DNA of 64,000 bases from CAWCAW01 sp963793645. GTDB lineage: Bacteria; Actinomycetota; Acidimicrobiia; Acidimicrobiales; UBA8190. The stretch spans positions 434,001 to 498,000 of the forward strand of contig CAWCAW010000003.1 in NCBI GenBank assembly GCA_963793645.1, written 5' to 3'. Numbering within the stretch: position 1 is the first letter of the stretch; each line of letters opens with the position of its first letter. Below are positions 9,228 to 18,132 of this stretch, piece by piece. The notes under the pieces are model-generated. The model made no database searches. It was not told the DNA's origin and saw only the letters and a list, made by a program, of their open reading frames with translations. A program made the position numbers and the translations under genes.

Positions 9228-11468
9228 TCAACGGGAGGTCAGGTCGTAGAGCGTCACTCCGTCGACGGTCTGACTCGAAAAGTGGCTCTCGACCCAGCTC
9301 GTAATGGTGCTCGCCGTCGTTGCCGTCCCTCCCCCGCCGAAGCCGCCACTACCCGCGATGAAGTAGTGGATCTTCCCGGCGCGGACGTAGCGTTCGAACG
9401 TGGCCAGCGAGGGGGCCGGGTCCGTCCCGTTGAATCCTCCGATGGCCATGACGGGATCGTCCGTCGCCAATTGGTAACCGGCCGCCGAGTTGGAGTTCAC
9501 GGTGGCGGCTATCCAGGTGAAACGCGACGCATGGTCTTCGAGCAAGGCCACCACGGCCTTGCCGGGCGTCGTGCTGTTGAGGAACCCTCCTCCTGCTCCG
9601 CCTCCTCCGGGAGTTCCCGTTCCCGCCCCGGGCCGACCGCCAGACCTGAAGGCGCCCCGCGACACCGAACCGCTGGAGACACCCGGAAACGCCGCTGCGC
9701 CGGGGGGGCCGCCGCTTGTCGACGATTGGCTCCCCACTCCCGGGCCACCGAAACCTGCGCCCGGAGCGCCACCGAAGCCGGTGCCGGTGCCCGAGCCAGC
9801 GCCAGTGCCGGGGCGACCACCACCGGCAAAAGCGCCGGCGCCCCCCGTGCCGCGTGCGCCGCCGAAGCCCCCACGGCCAAAACCGCCGCCGCCGGGACCC
9901 CCGCCCCCAGGGCCCGCACCACCGGGACCGCCCTGGGTGCCGGCCACGGTCGGTCCTGCTGACGGGATGGCGCCGGTGTGCGGCGTGGCCACGGTGTCCA
10001 GGGCGTAGGCGACCGGTCCTCCCAAGGCGACGACCAAAGCCGTGAGACCCAGCGCGAATGCGCTGCGCCGCCCGAGGCGGGCCGGTAGGGCGACGAGCAC
10101 GGCCGCGGCGAGGCCGATGGCCAGCACCGCCACCCGCAGCCATGGCATCCACGTCGGCGATCGGTCGAGGAGCACGTAGGCCCAGATCGATGTGGCCGCC
10201 AATGCGATCGACAACGCGAGGCGAGCCCAATGCCGATGACGCTCGTGCCACAACGTCACCGTGCCGATGCCGATGAGTGCTCCGATAGGGGGAGCCAGCG
10301 CCACGTTGTAGTAGGGGTGGATGATGCCCTGGGCGTAGGAGAACACCACGGCGGTGACCAAGAACCAGCCCCCGAAGAGGACGAGGGCAGCACGCGTGTG
10401 ATCGGTGCGAGGGGCGCGTCGCGTCAGCCAAAGGCAGGCCACCACCAAGATGACCACGGCCGGGATGAACCACGAGATCTGACCACCCATGGAGGAAAGA
10501 AAGAGGCGGTCGATGCCGGTCGGGCCCCACATAGACGAGCCGGCCACAACTCGGCCGCCCACGCTGCCCGTCTCGTTACCCGAGATTCGCCCCAACCCGT
10601 TGTACCCGAAGATCAGGTTCAAGATGCTGTTGTTCTGCGAACCACCGACATAGGGACGATCCGCGGCCGGAACGAGTTGGACGATGGCCACCCACCACCC
10701 CGACGCCACCACCAGGACGACGGCGGCGGCGAGCAGATGCCTGATCCTCCGGCCTATCGACGTGGGGGCCGCCAGCAAGTACACGACACCGATGGCGGGA
10801 ACGACGAGGAACGCCTGCAGCATCTTGGTGATGAACCCCGTGCCGATGGCGGCCGCAGCCAGCGCCAACCACGCCAACGAGACCCGCTCCAGAGCTCGCA
10901 CCGTGGCGTAGACGGCCACTGTGATGAGCAGGACCAGCAGCGCGTCGGGATTGTTGTACCGGAACATGAGGACGGCCACGGGCGTCGAGGCCACCACCCC
11001 GGCGCCCAGTAGGGCCGCCGACGCCGAGAACCAACGCCGCACCGTGGCGTAGACGAGGGCCACGGTGGCCACGCCTTCGAGGGCTTGGGGCACCAACAGG
11101 CTCCATGAGTTCAAGCCGAAGATGCGGGCGGACAGCTCCATCACCCACAACGCGGCGGGTGGCTTGTCGACGGTGATGAAATTCGACGCGTCGGACGAAC
11201 CGAAGAAAAACGCCTTCCAGCTCTTGGTGCCTGCTTGAACCGCCGCCGCGTAAAAGGAGTTGGCCCACCCTGAGTCCCCCAGGGCCCAGACATAGGCAAC
11301 ACCGGTGACGACCAGCAGGCCCAGTAGCGCCGGCCGGGCCCACGCCGGGTCATCGCCACGCCCTCGGAGGAAGCGCTGCAGAGAACCGGGCGCACCCTGG
11401 GTCGGGGCCGCCCCGGCTTCCCCGGTCAGGACTCGCGCCGGGCTGGGGCGATTGGCGAGCATCGTCAT
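9228..11468 (-). CDS. GT39-family membrane glycosyltransferase (ArnT/YkcB-like)
   Basis: A polytopic membrane protein of 746 residues. The N-terminal part carries the GT39 region, with FITVDKPPAALWVMELSARI containing the early Asp-Lys-Pro-Pro motif, and LMFRYNNPDALLVLL. About ten further hydrophobic segments follow. Residues about 520-640 are an extreme Gly/Pro-rich spacer, followed by a conserved C-terminal globular domain (NSAAGYQLATDDPVMAIGGF). These enzymes use polyprenyl-phosphate sugars on the outer membrane face. The start ATG 11468 overlaps the stop of the upstream GT2-GtrA gene (ATGA), so the two are translationally coupled and likely make and use the lipid-linked sugar together. Acceptor and sugar are unknown. 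Confidence 0.87.
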   Translation of the reverse strand: MTMLANRPSPARVLTGEAGAAPTQGAPGSLQRFLRGRGDDPAWARPALLGLLVVTGVAYVWALGDSGWANSFYAAAVQAGTKSWKAFFFGSSDASNFITVDKPPAALWVMELSARIFGLNSWSLLVPQALEGVATVALVYATVRRWFSASAALLGAGVVASTPVAVLMFRYNNPDALLVLLITVAVYATVRALERVSLAWLALAAAAIGTGFITKMLQAFLVVPAIGVVYLLAAPTSIGRRIRHLLAAAVVLVVASGWWVAIVQLVPAADRPYVGGSQNNSILNLIFGYNGLGRISGNETGSVGGRVVAGSSMWGPTGIDRLFLSSMGGQISWFIPAVVILVVACLWLTRRAPRTDHTRAALVLFGGWFLVTAVVFSYAQGIIHPYYNVALAPPIGALIGIGTVTLWHERHRHWARLALSIALAATSIWAYVLLDRSPTWMPWLRVAVLAIGLAAAVLVALPARLGRRSAFALGLTALVVALGGPVAYALDTVATPHTGAIPSAGPTVAGTQGGPGGAGPGGGGPGGGGFGRGGFGGARGTGGAGAFAGGGRPGTGAGSGTGTGFGGAPGAGFGGPGVGSQSSTSGGPPGAAAFPGVSSGSVSRGAFRSGGRPGAGTGTPGGGGAGGGFLNSTTPGKAVVALLEDHASRFTWIAATVNSNSAAGYQLATDDPVMAIGGFNGTDPAPSLATFERYVRAGKIHYFIAGSGGFGGGGTATTASTITSWVESHFSSQTVDGVTLYDLTSR

Positions 11469-12667
11469 GACGGCACCTCCATCGATACGGGTGTTGTCCG
11501 GACGACCCAGGCGCTGCGGAACATCCAGAAGTGCAACACGACGAAACGGAACATGGCAGAGATGGCGCTGGCGGCCATCAGGGCCACGACGACGTCCAAC
11601 GCCGAGGTCAGATGCAGCCACCCTGTGCACGCCAACGCCAGTGAGCTGAAAGCGACGCTGATGACCAAGGCCGCCGCGCCTCCCCAGACGAGGTCACGCC
11701 GAGCCGGCCGCCCCGCGAAGGTGAGGCGTCGGTGGGCGACGGCGTTGCCCAAGGTGCACAGGCCGAGGGATAGGGCGTTGGCGGTAAAAACGCCCACCGG
11801 AGCGCGCAGCGCCAAGAAGAGAACGAGATAGAGAGCCGTGCTGACCAACCCGATGCGGGCATAGCGCGCCAAAGCGGCGGGAATGACGGGCTCGGACGGC
11901 GGCGTCGGTTCGTGCGGCTGGTACGGCGCGCTCCCGTGGTGATGCTCCTTGCCCACCAAGAGTCGCACGATGCCTTTGAGGTCGTCTTTGGCCGTGGTGA
12001 TGATGTCGACCCGGCTGTCGAGATCGTCGACCCAGTCGACGGGAACCTCATGGATGCGAAGGCCGCATTGCTCGGCGCGCACGAGGAGCTCGGTATCGAA
12101 GAACCAGGCGTTGTCCTCTACCTGGGGCAGGAGCTGGAGCGCCACTGACGTCCGTACCGCCTTGAACCCGCACTGAGCATCGGAGAACCCGTTTTGCAGG
12201 CACGTCTTGAGCAACACGTTGTAGAGGCGGGAGATGATCTCGCGTTTGGGACTGCGCACTACGCGCGCCCCTCGGGCCAGGCGGCTCCCGATGGCGATGT
12301 CGCTGTGTCCTGAAAGTAGAGGGGCCACCAAGGGCAACAAGGCATCGAGAGAGGTCGACAGGTCGACATCCATGTAGGCCACCACGGTGGCGGTGGTGTC
12401 GGACCACGCGGCGCGCAGCGCCCGTCCGCGTCCTTTGGCGTCGAGATGGAGGACCCGGACACCGGACAGCTCGCGGGCCAACTGGGCGGTCACCGACGCG
12501 GTGGCGTCGGTACTGCCGTTGTCGACGACGGTGACGGTGGTCGGAAACGGGAACGAGGTGTCGAGGTAGCCGCGTAGGCGCCGGACGCTCGCCGCCACCG
12601 TGCGCTCCTCGTTGTAGACGGGAACGACGATGTCGATCAGGGCCGGGGGTGCCTCGTGGGGCTCCAT
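11465..12667 (-). CDS. GT2 glycosyltransferase fused to GtrA-like membrane domain (YkcC-like)
   Basis: Four hundred residues. The N-terminal GT2 domain starts IDIVVPVYNEERTVAASV with VVDNGSTDATAS and AYMDVDLSTSLDA (DxD-type), resembling dolichol/polyprenyl-phosphate mannosyl- or glucosyltransferases. The last 130 residues form four hydrophobic segments with the GtrA pattern (ARIGLVSTALYLVLF; LSLGLCTLGNAVAHRRLTF). It probably loads a sugar on polyprenyl phosphate and helps present it across the membrane for the coupled GT39 enzyme. ATG 12667 is chosen; ATGs at 12694 and 12784 extend it with atypical residues. It is divergent from an OmpR-type regulator across about 190 bases, a common arrangement in actinobacteria. 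Confidence 0.88.
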   Translation of the reverse strand: MEPHEAPPALIDIVVPVYNEERTVAASVRRLRGYLDTSFPFPTTVTVVDNGSTDATASVTAQLARELSGVRVLHLDAKGRGRALRAAWSDTTATVVAYMDVDLSTSLDALLPLVAPLLSGHSDIAIGSRLARGARVVRSPKREIISRLYNVLLKTCLQNGFSDAQCGFKAVRTSVALQLLPQVEDNAWFFDTELLVRAEQCGLRIHEVPVDWVDDLDSRVDIITTAKDDLKGIVRLLVGKEHHHGSAPYQPHEPTPPSEPVIPAALARYARIGLVSTALYLVLFLALRAPVGVFTANALSLGLCTLGNAVAHRRLTFAGRPARRDLVWGGAAALVISVAFSSLALACTGWLHLTSALDVVVALMAASAISAMFRFVVLHFWMFRSAWVVRTTPVSMEVPS

Positions 12668-12858
12668 GCTGAGGGTCGAACCTGCCGGTTGCATGGGTGC
12701 AGCATCGAGGGACCGCCTATGGCCTCCCTGATGGCCGGCTGTGAGCCCCCCGAGAATCGTCCCGCCCTCCTCGACCGGCGCCACTCACAGGTAACACACA
12801 GCCGGCCCTCAGCAATCGGCCAATGAACGGTGGTCAATTGGATGGTGGAGGTTGCCCA

Positions 12859-13560
12859 ATGAGCACGAATCCGTCCCAACGAGTCCTGGTTGTCGATGAC
12901 GAGCCGTCCATCGTCGATGCCGTGGCCACGTCGTTGCGCTACGAAGGTTTCGACGTCGAGGAGGCCACCACCGGGCGAGCGGCATTGGTGTCGGCTCAGG
13001 ACCGCACCCCGGACCTCATCGTCTTGGACGTGATGCTCCCCGATCTCGACGGCCTCGAGGTCACCCGCCGGCTGCGCATGGATGGGATCCGCTCCCCCGT
13101 GCTCTTCCTTACGGCCCGGGACTCGCTCGAGGACAAGGTGGCCGGGCTCACGATCGGAGGCGACGACTACGTGACCAAGCCGTTCGCGTTGGCGGAGGTG
13201 GTGGCCCGGGCTCGGGCCATCTTGCGGCGATCCGGAGCGCAGTCCGCCGAGTCCGGCCTCCTCACCTTCGCCGATGTGGACATGGATGAGGGTGCGCACG
13301 AGGTCCGGCGCAACGGACAGCTCATCTCGCTGACGGCGACCGAGTTCAATCTCCTGCGCTTCTTTCTCCGCAATCCCCGTCAGGTGCTCTCGAAGATGCA
13401 GATCCTGGACAACGTGTGGCATTACGACTTCGGCGGCGAGGCCAATGTCGTCGAGACCTACGTGAGTTACCTTCGAAAGAAACTCGAGCGTCACGGGCCG
13501 CCGCTCATCCACACCCTTCGTCTGGTCGGCTACACCCTGCGCGAGCCCGAAGGCCGGTAA
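12859..13560 (+). CDS. OmpR-family response regulator
   Basis: Of 233 residues, the receiver domain comes first (VLVVDDEPSIVDAV; phosphoacceptor region LIVLDVMLPDLDG; VTKPFALAEVVAR), followed by a winged-helix DNA-binding domain (LISLTATEFNLLRFFLRNPR, VVETYVSYLRKKLE). GGAGG eight bases before ATG 12859 decides the start. The next gene, a histidine kinase, begins with GTG directly after the TAA stop, so they form a pair. The sequence resembles the MprA/TrcR group of actinobacterial regulators. A likely target is the divergent glycosyltransferase operon, but no direct repeat is evident. Confidence 0.93.
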   Translation: MSTNPSQRVLVVDDEPSIVDAVATSLRYEGFDVEEATTGRAALVSAQDRTPDLIVLDVMLPDLDGLEVTRRLRMDGIRSPVLFLTARDSLEDKVAGLTIGGDDYVTKPFALAEVVARARAILRRSGAQSAESGLLTFADVDMDEGAHEVRRNGQLISLTATEFNLLRFFLRNPRQVLSKMQILDNVWHYDFGGEANVVETYVSYLRKKLERHGPPLIHTLRLVGYTLREPEGR

Positions 13561-15177
13561 GTGGCGCTTCGCACCCGCCTGCTGCTGGCATTGGGGGCGG
13601 TGGCTTTGGTGGCGTTGCTCATCGCCGATGCCGTCACCTACGCGGAGCTGCGGTCCTTCCTCTACGACGGGGTCGACCAATCGCTGCAGGCCTCGCATGT
13701 CCCGGTGGAACGCTCGGTGAGCGGACAACCGGGCGGCGTGCCCGGGCCCCATGGCGCCACCGCAACCGCGGGTGAGGGCGGCCCGCCGCCCGGCATCGGC
13801 GGCGGGCCCCTGCTCCGAGCGACGTGCCCGACCTTCGACGATTCGTTCGTCGATACCAGCGGTCTGGCGCCGGGCACATTCATCGAGGTGCGCTCGGCCG
13901 ACAACACCATCGTGTGGAGCTGTCGGATCGCCGCCCTGGGTACCGGTACCAACCTCGAGCCCACCTTGCCGGCGCGCATCACCATCAACACCGACACCGG
14001 CACCGGCACCGGCACCGGGCCCGAGGGCGGATCGGGCGGGGTCGGGAACGCAGGCGGCGAGCGGTCCGTGTACTTCACCACCGCCTCGTCGCATGCAGGC
14101 ACCCAGTTCCGAGTACGCGCCTCGGTGTTGTCCTCGGGAACGTACCTAGGAGGCGAGCTCATTTTGGCGGTGCCGCTGGGCCCGACGGCGGGGACACTCG
14201 ACCGGCTCTTTCGCATTGAGCTCGCCGTCACCGCCGGCGCGCTCCTCAGCGCGTTGGCACTCGGCTGGTGGTTGGTACGGGTGGGAATGCAGCCGCTGCG
14301 GGCCATGGAGCGCGCCGCCGACGCCATCGCCCAAGGGGATCTGGACCAGCGTGTCCCCGGAGAACAAGCGCGCACCGAGGTAGGGCACCTGGCTCGTGCC
14401 CTGAACGTCATGTTGAGCCGCATCGAGTCGGCTTTCTCCCAACGCGACGAAACGGAGTTGGAGCTGAGGGAGTCCGAAGCTCGCATGCGGCAGTTCGTGG
14501 CCGACGCCTCGCACGAGTTGCGCACGCCGTTGGCCGCCGTGGCCGCATACGCGGAGCTCTTCGAGCGCGGCGCCTCGGGGCGCCCCGAGGATCTGGGCCG
14601 GGTCATGGAGGGCATCAGAACCGAGACCTCCCGCATGGGCGGGCTGGTCGAGGATCTCACCTTGCTGGCCCGTCTCGACGAAGGCCGGCCCCTCGAGCGC
14701 CACGACGTCGAGATGGTGGGGCTCGTCGCCCAAGCCGTGCAGACGGCGGCGGCGGTAGGACCGCAGTGGCCCGTGCGTCTACAGGCTGCGCATCCCGTGG
14801 AGGTCGTGGGCGACCGGCTCAGACTCCGACAGGTGCTCGACAATCTGCTGGCCAACATCCGAGCCCACACGCCGCCGGGGACGCCGGCCATCATCACGGT
14901 CACCCAAGTGGGCGAGGACATGGTCATGACGGTGGCCGACGAAGGTCCGGGGCTCAGTGACGAGCAAGCCGCCCACGTGTTCGAACGCTTCTACCGAGCC
15001 GACCCGTCACGATCGAGACGCCGGGGAGGTAGCGGGCTCGGCCTTGCCATCGTGGCCTCGATCGTCCGTGCGCACGACGGGGAGGTCGGTGCCATGTCGG
15101 AACCGAATCAGGGCACCATATTCACCATTCGGATACCTGCGGCCGGGCCACATTCATGGGCTGACGACATCGGGTAG
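13561..15177 (+). CDS. Sensor histidine kinase (HAMP-HisKA-HATPase)
   Basis: Of 538 residues. Transmembrane segment about 7-26, then an extracytoplasmic sensor of about 190 residues with Gly/Pro- and Thr-Gly-rich patches (including TDTGTGTGTGPEGGSGG), then a second transmembrane segment (LLSALALGWWLVRVG) and HAMP. The dimerisation/phosphoacceptor box is DASHELRTPLAAVAAYAELF. The ATPase has N-box NLLANIRAHTP, G1 DEGPGLSDEQA and G2 RRGGSGLGLAIV. It starts at GTG immediately after the stop of the response regulator and should phosphorylate it. The signal is unknown. Confidence 0.93.
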   Translation: MALRTRLLLALGAVALVALLIADAVTYAELRSFLYDGVDQSLQASHVPVERSVSGQPGGVPGPHGATATAGEGGPPPGIGGGPLLRATCPTFDDSFVDTSGLAPGTFIEVRSADNTIVWSCRIAALGTGTNLEPTLPARITINTDTGTGTGTGPEGGSGGVGNAGGERSVYFTTASSHAGTQFRVRASVLSSGTYLGGELILAVPLGPTAGTLDRLFRIELAVTAGALLSALALGWWLVRVGMQPLRAMERAADAIAQGDLDQRVPGEQARTEVGHLARALNVMLSRIESAFSQRDETELELRESEARMRQFVADASHELRTPLAAVAAYAELFERGASGRPEDLGRVMEGIRTETSRMGGLVEDLTLLARLDEGRPLERHDVEMVGLVAQAVQTAAAVGPQWPVRLQAAHPVEVVGDRLRLRQVLDNLLANIRAHTPPGTPAIITVTQVGEDMVMTVADEGPGLSDEQAAHVFERFYRADPSRSRRRGGSGLGLAIVASIVRAHDGEVGAMSEPNQGTIFTIRIPAAGPHSWADDIG

Positions 15178-15238
15178 GTCGACGAGGCTCACGGCCCGCC
15201 GGTAACTGGCGCCGTCGCTGCTCGGCGGACACCGTCGA

Positions 15239-15421
15239 TTACATGATGGCGCTGATGGCATCGAGCATGCGGGAAATGACGGCGGGCATGCCGCGCCCCG
15301 CTTGGCGCACCTTGTCGAATGCCCGGTTGACCATGTAGGCATACGAGGGATCGGACTCGATCAATCGCACGCGCCCGAAGCGGTCGCGGTAAATCCCTTC
15401 GGCGAGTTGTCGACCTGACAC
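15239..15421 (-). pseudogene. C-terminal remnant resembling DUF2254 membrane protein
   Basis: A 60-residue frame whose sequence (RDRFGRVRLIESDPSYAYMV, then NRAFDKVRQAGRGMPAV) resembles the soluble C-terminus of DUF2254 predicted membrane proteins. The membrane part is absent, because the upstream sequence is the NarL regulator gene. It may be a relic of a larger gene or a stand-alone small protein. The family assignment is from memory of the motif and uncertain. Confidence 0.4.
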
Positions 15422-15446
15422 CCGGCTCGTCGAGGCGCGTGATCGA

Positions 15447-16211
15447 TTACGCCTCGGGCTGGCTCAAGGGGGGCGGCGATCCTTGGGTCAAGACGAAGCG
15501 AACGAGCTCCGTCCTGGACTCCACGCCAAGTTTGGTGAAGACGTGGTTGAGATGGCCTTCGACGGTGCGGACGCTCACGCCGAGGCGAGCGGCGATGGCC
15601 TTGTTGGAAAGGCCGTCGGCCACCAATGCGGTGGTCTCCCGCTCCCGCCAGGTAAGCGTTGGCCCCGTGGCCGGGCCCCACGACGCGCTGCCACCGGCGA
15701 TGCGAGGCAACAGAACAGGGTCGAGCACCGTGGTCCCCTGGCCGGCGGCGCGCACTGCGCTCACGAGCTCGTCGCGGGGCATGGTCTTGAGGAGGTAGCC
15801 GGTGACGCCGACTTCAAAGGCGCCTCGCACGAATTCTTCGTCGTCATAGGCGGACAAAATGACCACGCGCACGTCGGGATACCTCTGGGTGAGCTGACGC
15901 GCCACGTCGATGCCGTTGCGATGAGGAAGCCGAACGTCGATGAGCACGACGTTGGGCTGCAACTCACCGATCTTGGCGAAAGCAACGTTACCGTCCTCGG
16001 CCTCACCCACGACGACGATGTCGTCGGCTGTTTCGAGAACCTGGCGAGTGCCGGCCCGCAGCACGTCGTGGTCGTCGACGATGAACACCCGCAACGGCTC
16101 ATCGAGCCGATCGGATCCCGACTCCCCTGTGCCGTCGACCACGATCTGATGATAGCCCTGGCTTCGGACGGGGCCAGGTGAATCGTCGCAGCTCCAAGGC
16201 ACCGACGCCAT
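15447..16211 (-). CDS. NarL/FixJ-family response regulator
   Basis: Of 254 residues. After a 38-residue N-terminal extension, the receiver reads RVFIVDDHDVLRAGTRQVLE with NVVLIDVRLPHRNGIDVARQ (phosphoacceptor Asp) and GYLLKTMPRDEL. The C-terminal LuxR-type helix-turn-helix is TWRERETTALVADGLSNKAI plus VSVRTVEGHLNHVFTKLGV. ATG 16211 lies five bases after the TAG stop of the receiver-only gene, so reinitiation can explain the long N-terminus; starts nearer the receiver cannot be excluded. It is the last gene of a kinase-receiver-regulator operon and is the likely transcriptional output. Confidence 0.92.
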   Translation of the reverse strand: MASVPWSCDDSPGPVRSQGYHQIVVDGTGESGSDRLDEPLRVFIVDDHDVLRAGTRQVLETADDIVVVGEAEDGNVAFAKIGELQPNVVLIDVRLPHRNGIDVARQLTQRYPDVRVVILSAYDDEEFVRGAFEVGVTGYLLKTMPRDELVSAVRAAGQGTTVLDPVLLPRIAGGSASWGPATGPTLTWRERETTALVADGLSNKAIAARLGVSVRTVEGHLNHVFTKLGVESRTELVRFVLTQGSPPPLSQPEA

Positions 16212-16216
16212 GGGCT

Positions 16217-16597
16217 CTAGCGGCCGCCAGGGCCATGGAGCACGCCTTCAACCGTGCTCAGCAGCTTCTCGGGCGAGACCGGCTTGCGCAGGTAATTCAC
16301 CACCGCCGTGCCCAAACGTGCACGTTCCTCGTCATCGGGCCAATACGCCGAGTGGACCACAACGGGAGGCAGCGCGTCCACCGCCTCCACCAGTGATACC
16401 CCGTCGCGTCGGGGCATGCGGAGGTCCAAAAGAATCATCCCGTAGCGCCCTTGGGACAACAACTGGCGGGCGATCTCGCCGTCAGGCGCTTCGGCCACGC
16501 TGAACCCCGAGGCTCGTAACACCTCGGTGACGGTCCACCTGACGTCGGCTTCGTCGTCAACCACGAGCACCTCGGCGGTCAATGTCGCTGCGTTCAT
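16217..16597 (-). CDS. Stand-alone CheY-like receiver
   Basis: This 126-residue protein is a receiver only: VLVVDDEADVRWTVTEVL, phosphoacceptor region MILLDLRMPRRDGVSLVEAV, then VVVHSAYWPDDEE and YLRKPVSPEKLL. No output domain follows. Its ATG overlaps the TGA of the upstream histidine kinase (ATGA), and the NarL gene starts five bases after its stop. It may act as a phosphate sink or as an intermediate between the kinase and the NarL regulator; either is inference. Confidence 0.92.
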   Translation of the reverse strand: MNAATLTAEVLVVDDEADVRWTVTEVLRASGFSVAEAPDGEIARQLLSQGRYGMILLDLRMPRRDGVSLVEAVDALPPVVVHSAYWPDDEERARLGTAVVNYLRKPVSPEKLLSTVEGVLHGPGGR

Positions 16598-18132
16598 GGC
16601 ATGGCGATGGGGAGGCTAACGGTGACGACGACACCACCGGCCGGCCCGTTGGCGATGGCCACCCGGCCACCGTGGGCTTCGACGAGCCGACGGACGATGG
16701 CGAGCCCCAGTCCGGTGCCGTCCGTCTTGGTCGTGACAAATGGCTCGAATATCCGCTCGAGCATCTCCCGCTCCACGCCCTCGCCGCTGTCTTGCACGGT
16801 GAGAACTGCCGATGCACCGCTTTGCAGGGCGCGCAAGCTCAGCGTTCCGCCGTCGGGCATGGCCTGAAAGGCGTTGTTGACGAGGTTGGTGAGGATCTGA
16901 GAGAGCTGCTGCGCGTCAGCCTCGAGTCGCAAAGAAGGCACTTGGTCGTCGACCACGACGTTGGAGGGCTTCGCTACTACCTCGAGCACGTCGGTCAACA
17001 CCTCCTTCAAGTCGAGAGGTTCACGCGAGGGCTCTCGTTCGCGCATGTACGACGTCAAATCTTGCGCAAGACTTACCGCCCGCGCCGTCTGGCGCTCGGC
17101 CACCACCAGGTGCGGCTCGGCGGCCTCCGGTTCGCCGAGGGTACGGCGGATCATGTAGAGCGAGTTCAAAACGGCTCCCAACGGGTTGCGAAGCTCGTGG
17201 CCGATCACCGTCGTCATCCGACCGATGGCCGAGAGACGTTCACTCAATACCAGGGCCTCCTGGGAGGCCAAGAGCTCAGCCGTACGCTCGGCAACCAGGC
17301 TGGTGGCGTAACGATGACGACGGACGATGACCTCGACGGTGCTGCCGATGGCTATAGCCAGGAGCAGACCGAACCCGACCACCACCAGCGGCGCCGCGTT
17401 GGGAAACCCGCCTGCGAGCGGGCTGCGGGCCGAGGCGATCATCCACCAGCGGCCGCTGCCGACCGACACGGGCGTCTCCGTTGTCGTCCCCCTCAAAGGG
17501 AGCAAGTGGGTGTTGGCCAAGATGAGCGCGCTTGGCTTCGGCTGCTGCGACGCGTACACCGCGGCGTAGAGCACCTGGAACGGGGCGGCCTGGGTAGCGG
17601 TGATGGCCAGGAACGGGTCGATGGTGAGTTGCTCGTAGATGGCGAAGCCCGCCGGCAACAGCGGGGGGCCGAGAGCAAAGCCCAACGTCGTCCCCGTGCC
17701 GTTGAAGTTCACGGGGCCCGGCGTGATATTCGAGTCGGCGGCGCCCAGAGCGCTCGAAAGTTGAGCGTCGAGCACCTGACCGGTCTTGAACGCGGGTCCC
17801 GCCGCCGCCGAGACGACATAGCCCGGACCGGTCTTGTGGGCCAACAACAAAGTGACCGGCCCGTGGGCAAAGGGCTGCGCCTGAGTCTCGAAGGCCAGTG
17901 GCGAGGCGTTCGAGGCGCTGACCGCCGGGGCCAGATTTTCGAGCGTCGAGCTCAACTCGGACGCCACCGACGAGACGTACTCCGCTGCTTGAGCCGCTTC
18001 GTCTTTGAGGAGTGCTTCGTTCTGGCTGTTGACGCTGTGCATGGCCAGAACGCCGCCTAATACGGCAGCCGCGGCCACAACGACGGCGACAACCAAGGCA
18101 AGAGGCGAGATTCGCCAGGTGCCGCCCTTCAT
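16594..18132 (-). CDS. Sensor histidine kinase with large extracytoplasmic domain (NtrB-like core)
   Basis: Of 512 residues. A transmembrane helix near residues 9-30 precedes about 220 extracytoplasmic residues of no family I recognise (CHASE-like in layout). A second helix follows (PLVVVGFGLLLAIAIGS). The H-box is IGHELRNPLGAVLNSLYMIR, the N-box ILTNLVNNAFQAMPDGG, and the G-boxes DSGEGVEREM and TDGTGLGLAIV. ATG 18132 follows a GGGGGTGGGG stretch. The H-box and N-box resemble NtrB/HisKA-type kinases rather than the NarX type, although the operon ends with a NarL regulator. This mismatch and the intervening receiver suggest a phosphorelay-like arrangement. Confidence 0.9.
   Translation of the reverse strand: MKGGTWRISPLALVVAVVVAAAAVLGGVLAMHSVNSQNEALLKDEAAQAAEYVSSVASELSSTLENLAPAVSASNASPLAFETQAQPFAHGPVTLLLAHKTGPGYVVSAAAGPAFKTGQVLDAQLSSALGAADSNITPGPVNFNGTGTTLGFALGPPLLPAGFAIYEQLTIDPFLAITATQAAPFQVLYAAVYASQQPKPSALILANTHLLPLRGTTTETPVSVGSGRWWMIASARSPLAGGFPNAAPLVVVGFGLLLAIAIGSTVEVIVRRHRYATSLVAERTAELLASQEALVLSERLSAIGRMTTVIGHELRNPLGAVLNSLYMIRRTLGEPEAAEPHLVVAERQTARAVSLAQDLTSYMREREPSREPLDLKEVLTDVLEVVAKPSNVVVDDQVPSLRLEADAQQLSQILTNLVNNAFQAMPDGGTLSLRALQSGASAVLTVQDSGEGVEREMLERIFEPFVTTKTDGTGLGLAIVRRLVEAHGGRVAIANGPAGGVVVTVSLPIAMP

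Noticed and set aside
12637..14094. 485-codon leftward frame across the response regulator and kinase
   Set aside because: It is antisense to two clear signalling genes and to the start of the GT2 gene; no ribosome-binding site and no recognisable motifs.
16582..18060. 492-codon rightward frame over the second histidine kinase
   Set aside because: Antisense to a complete kinase; composition reflects third-position GC of the real gene.
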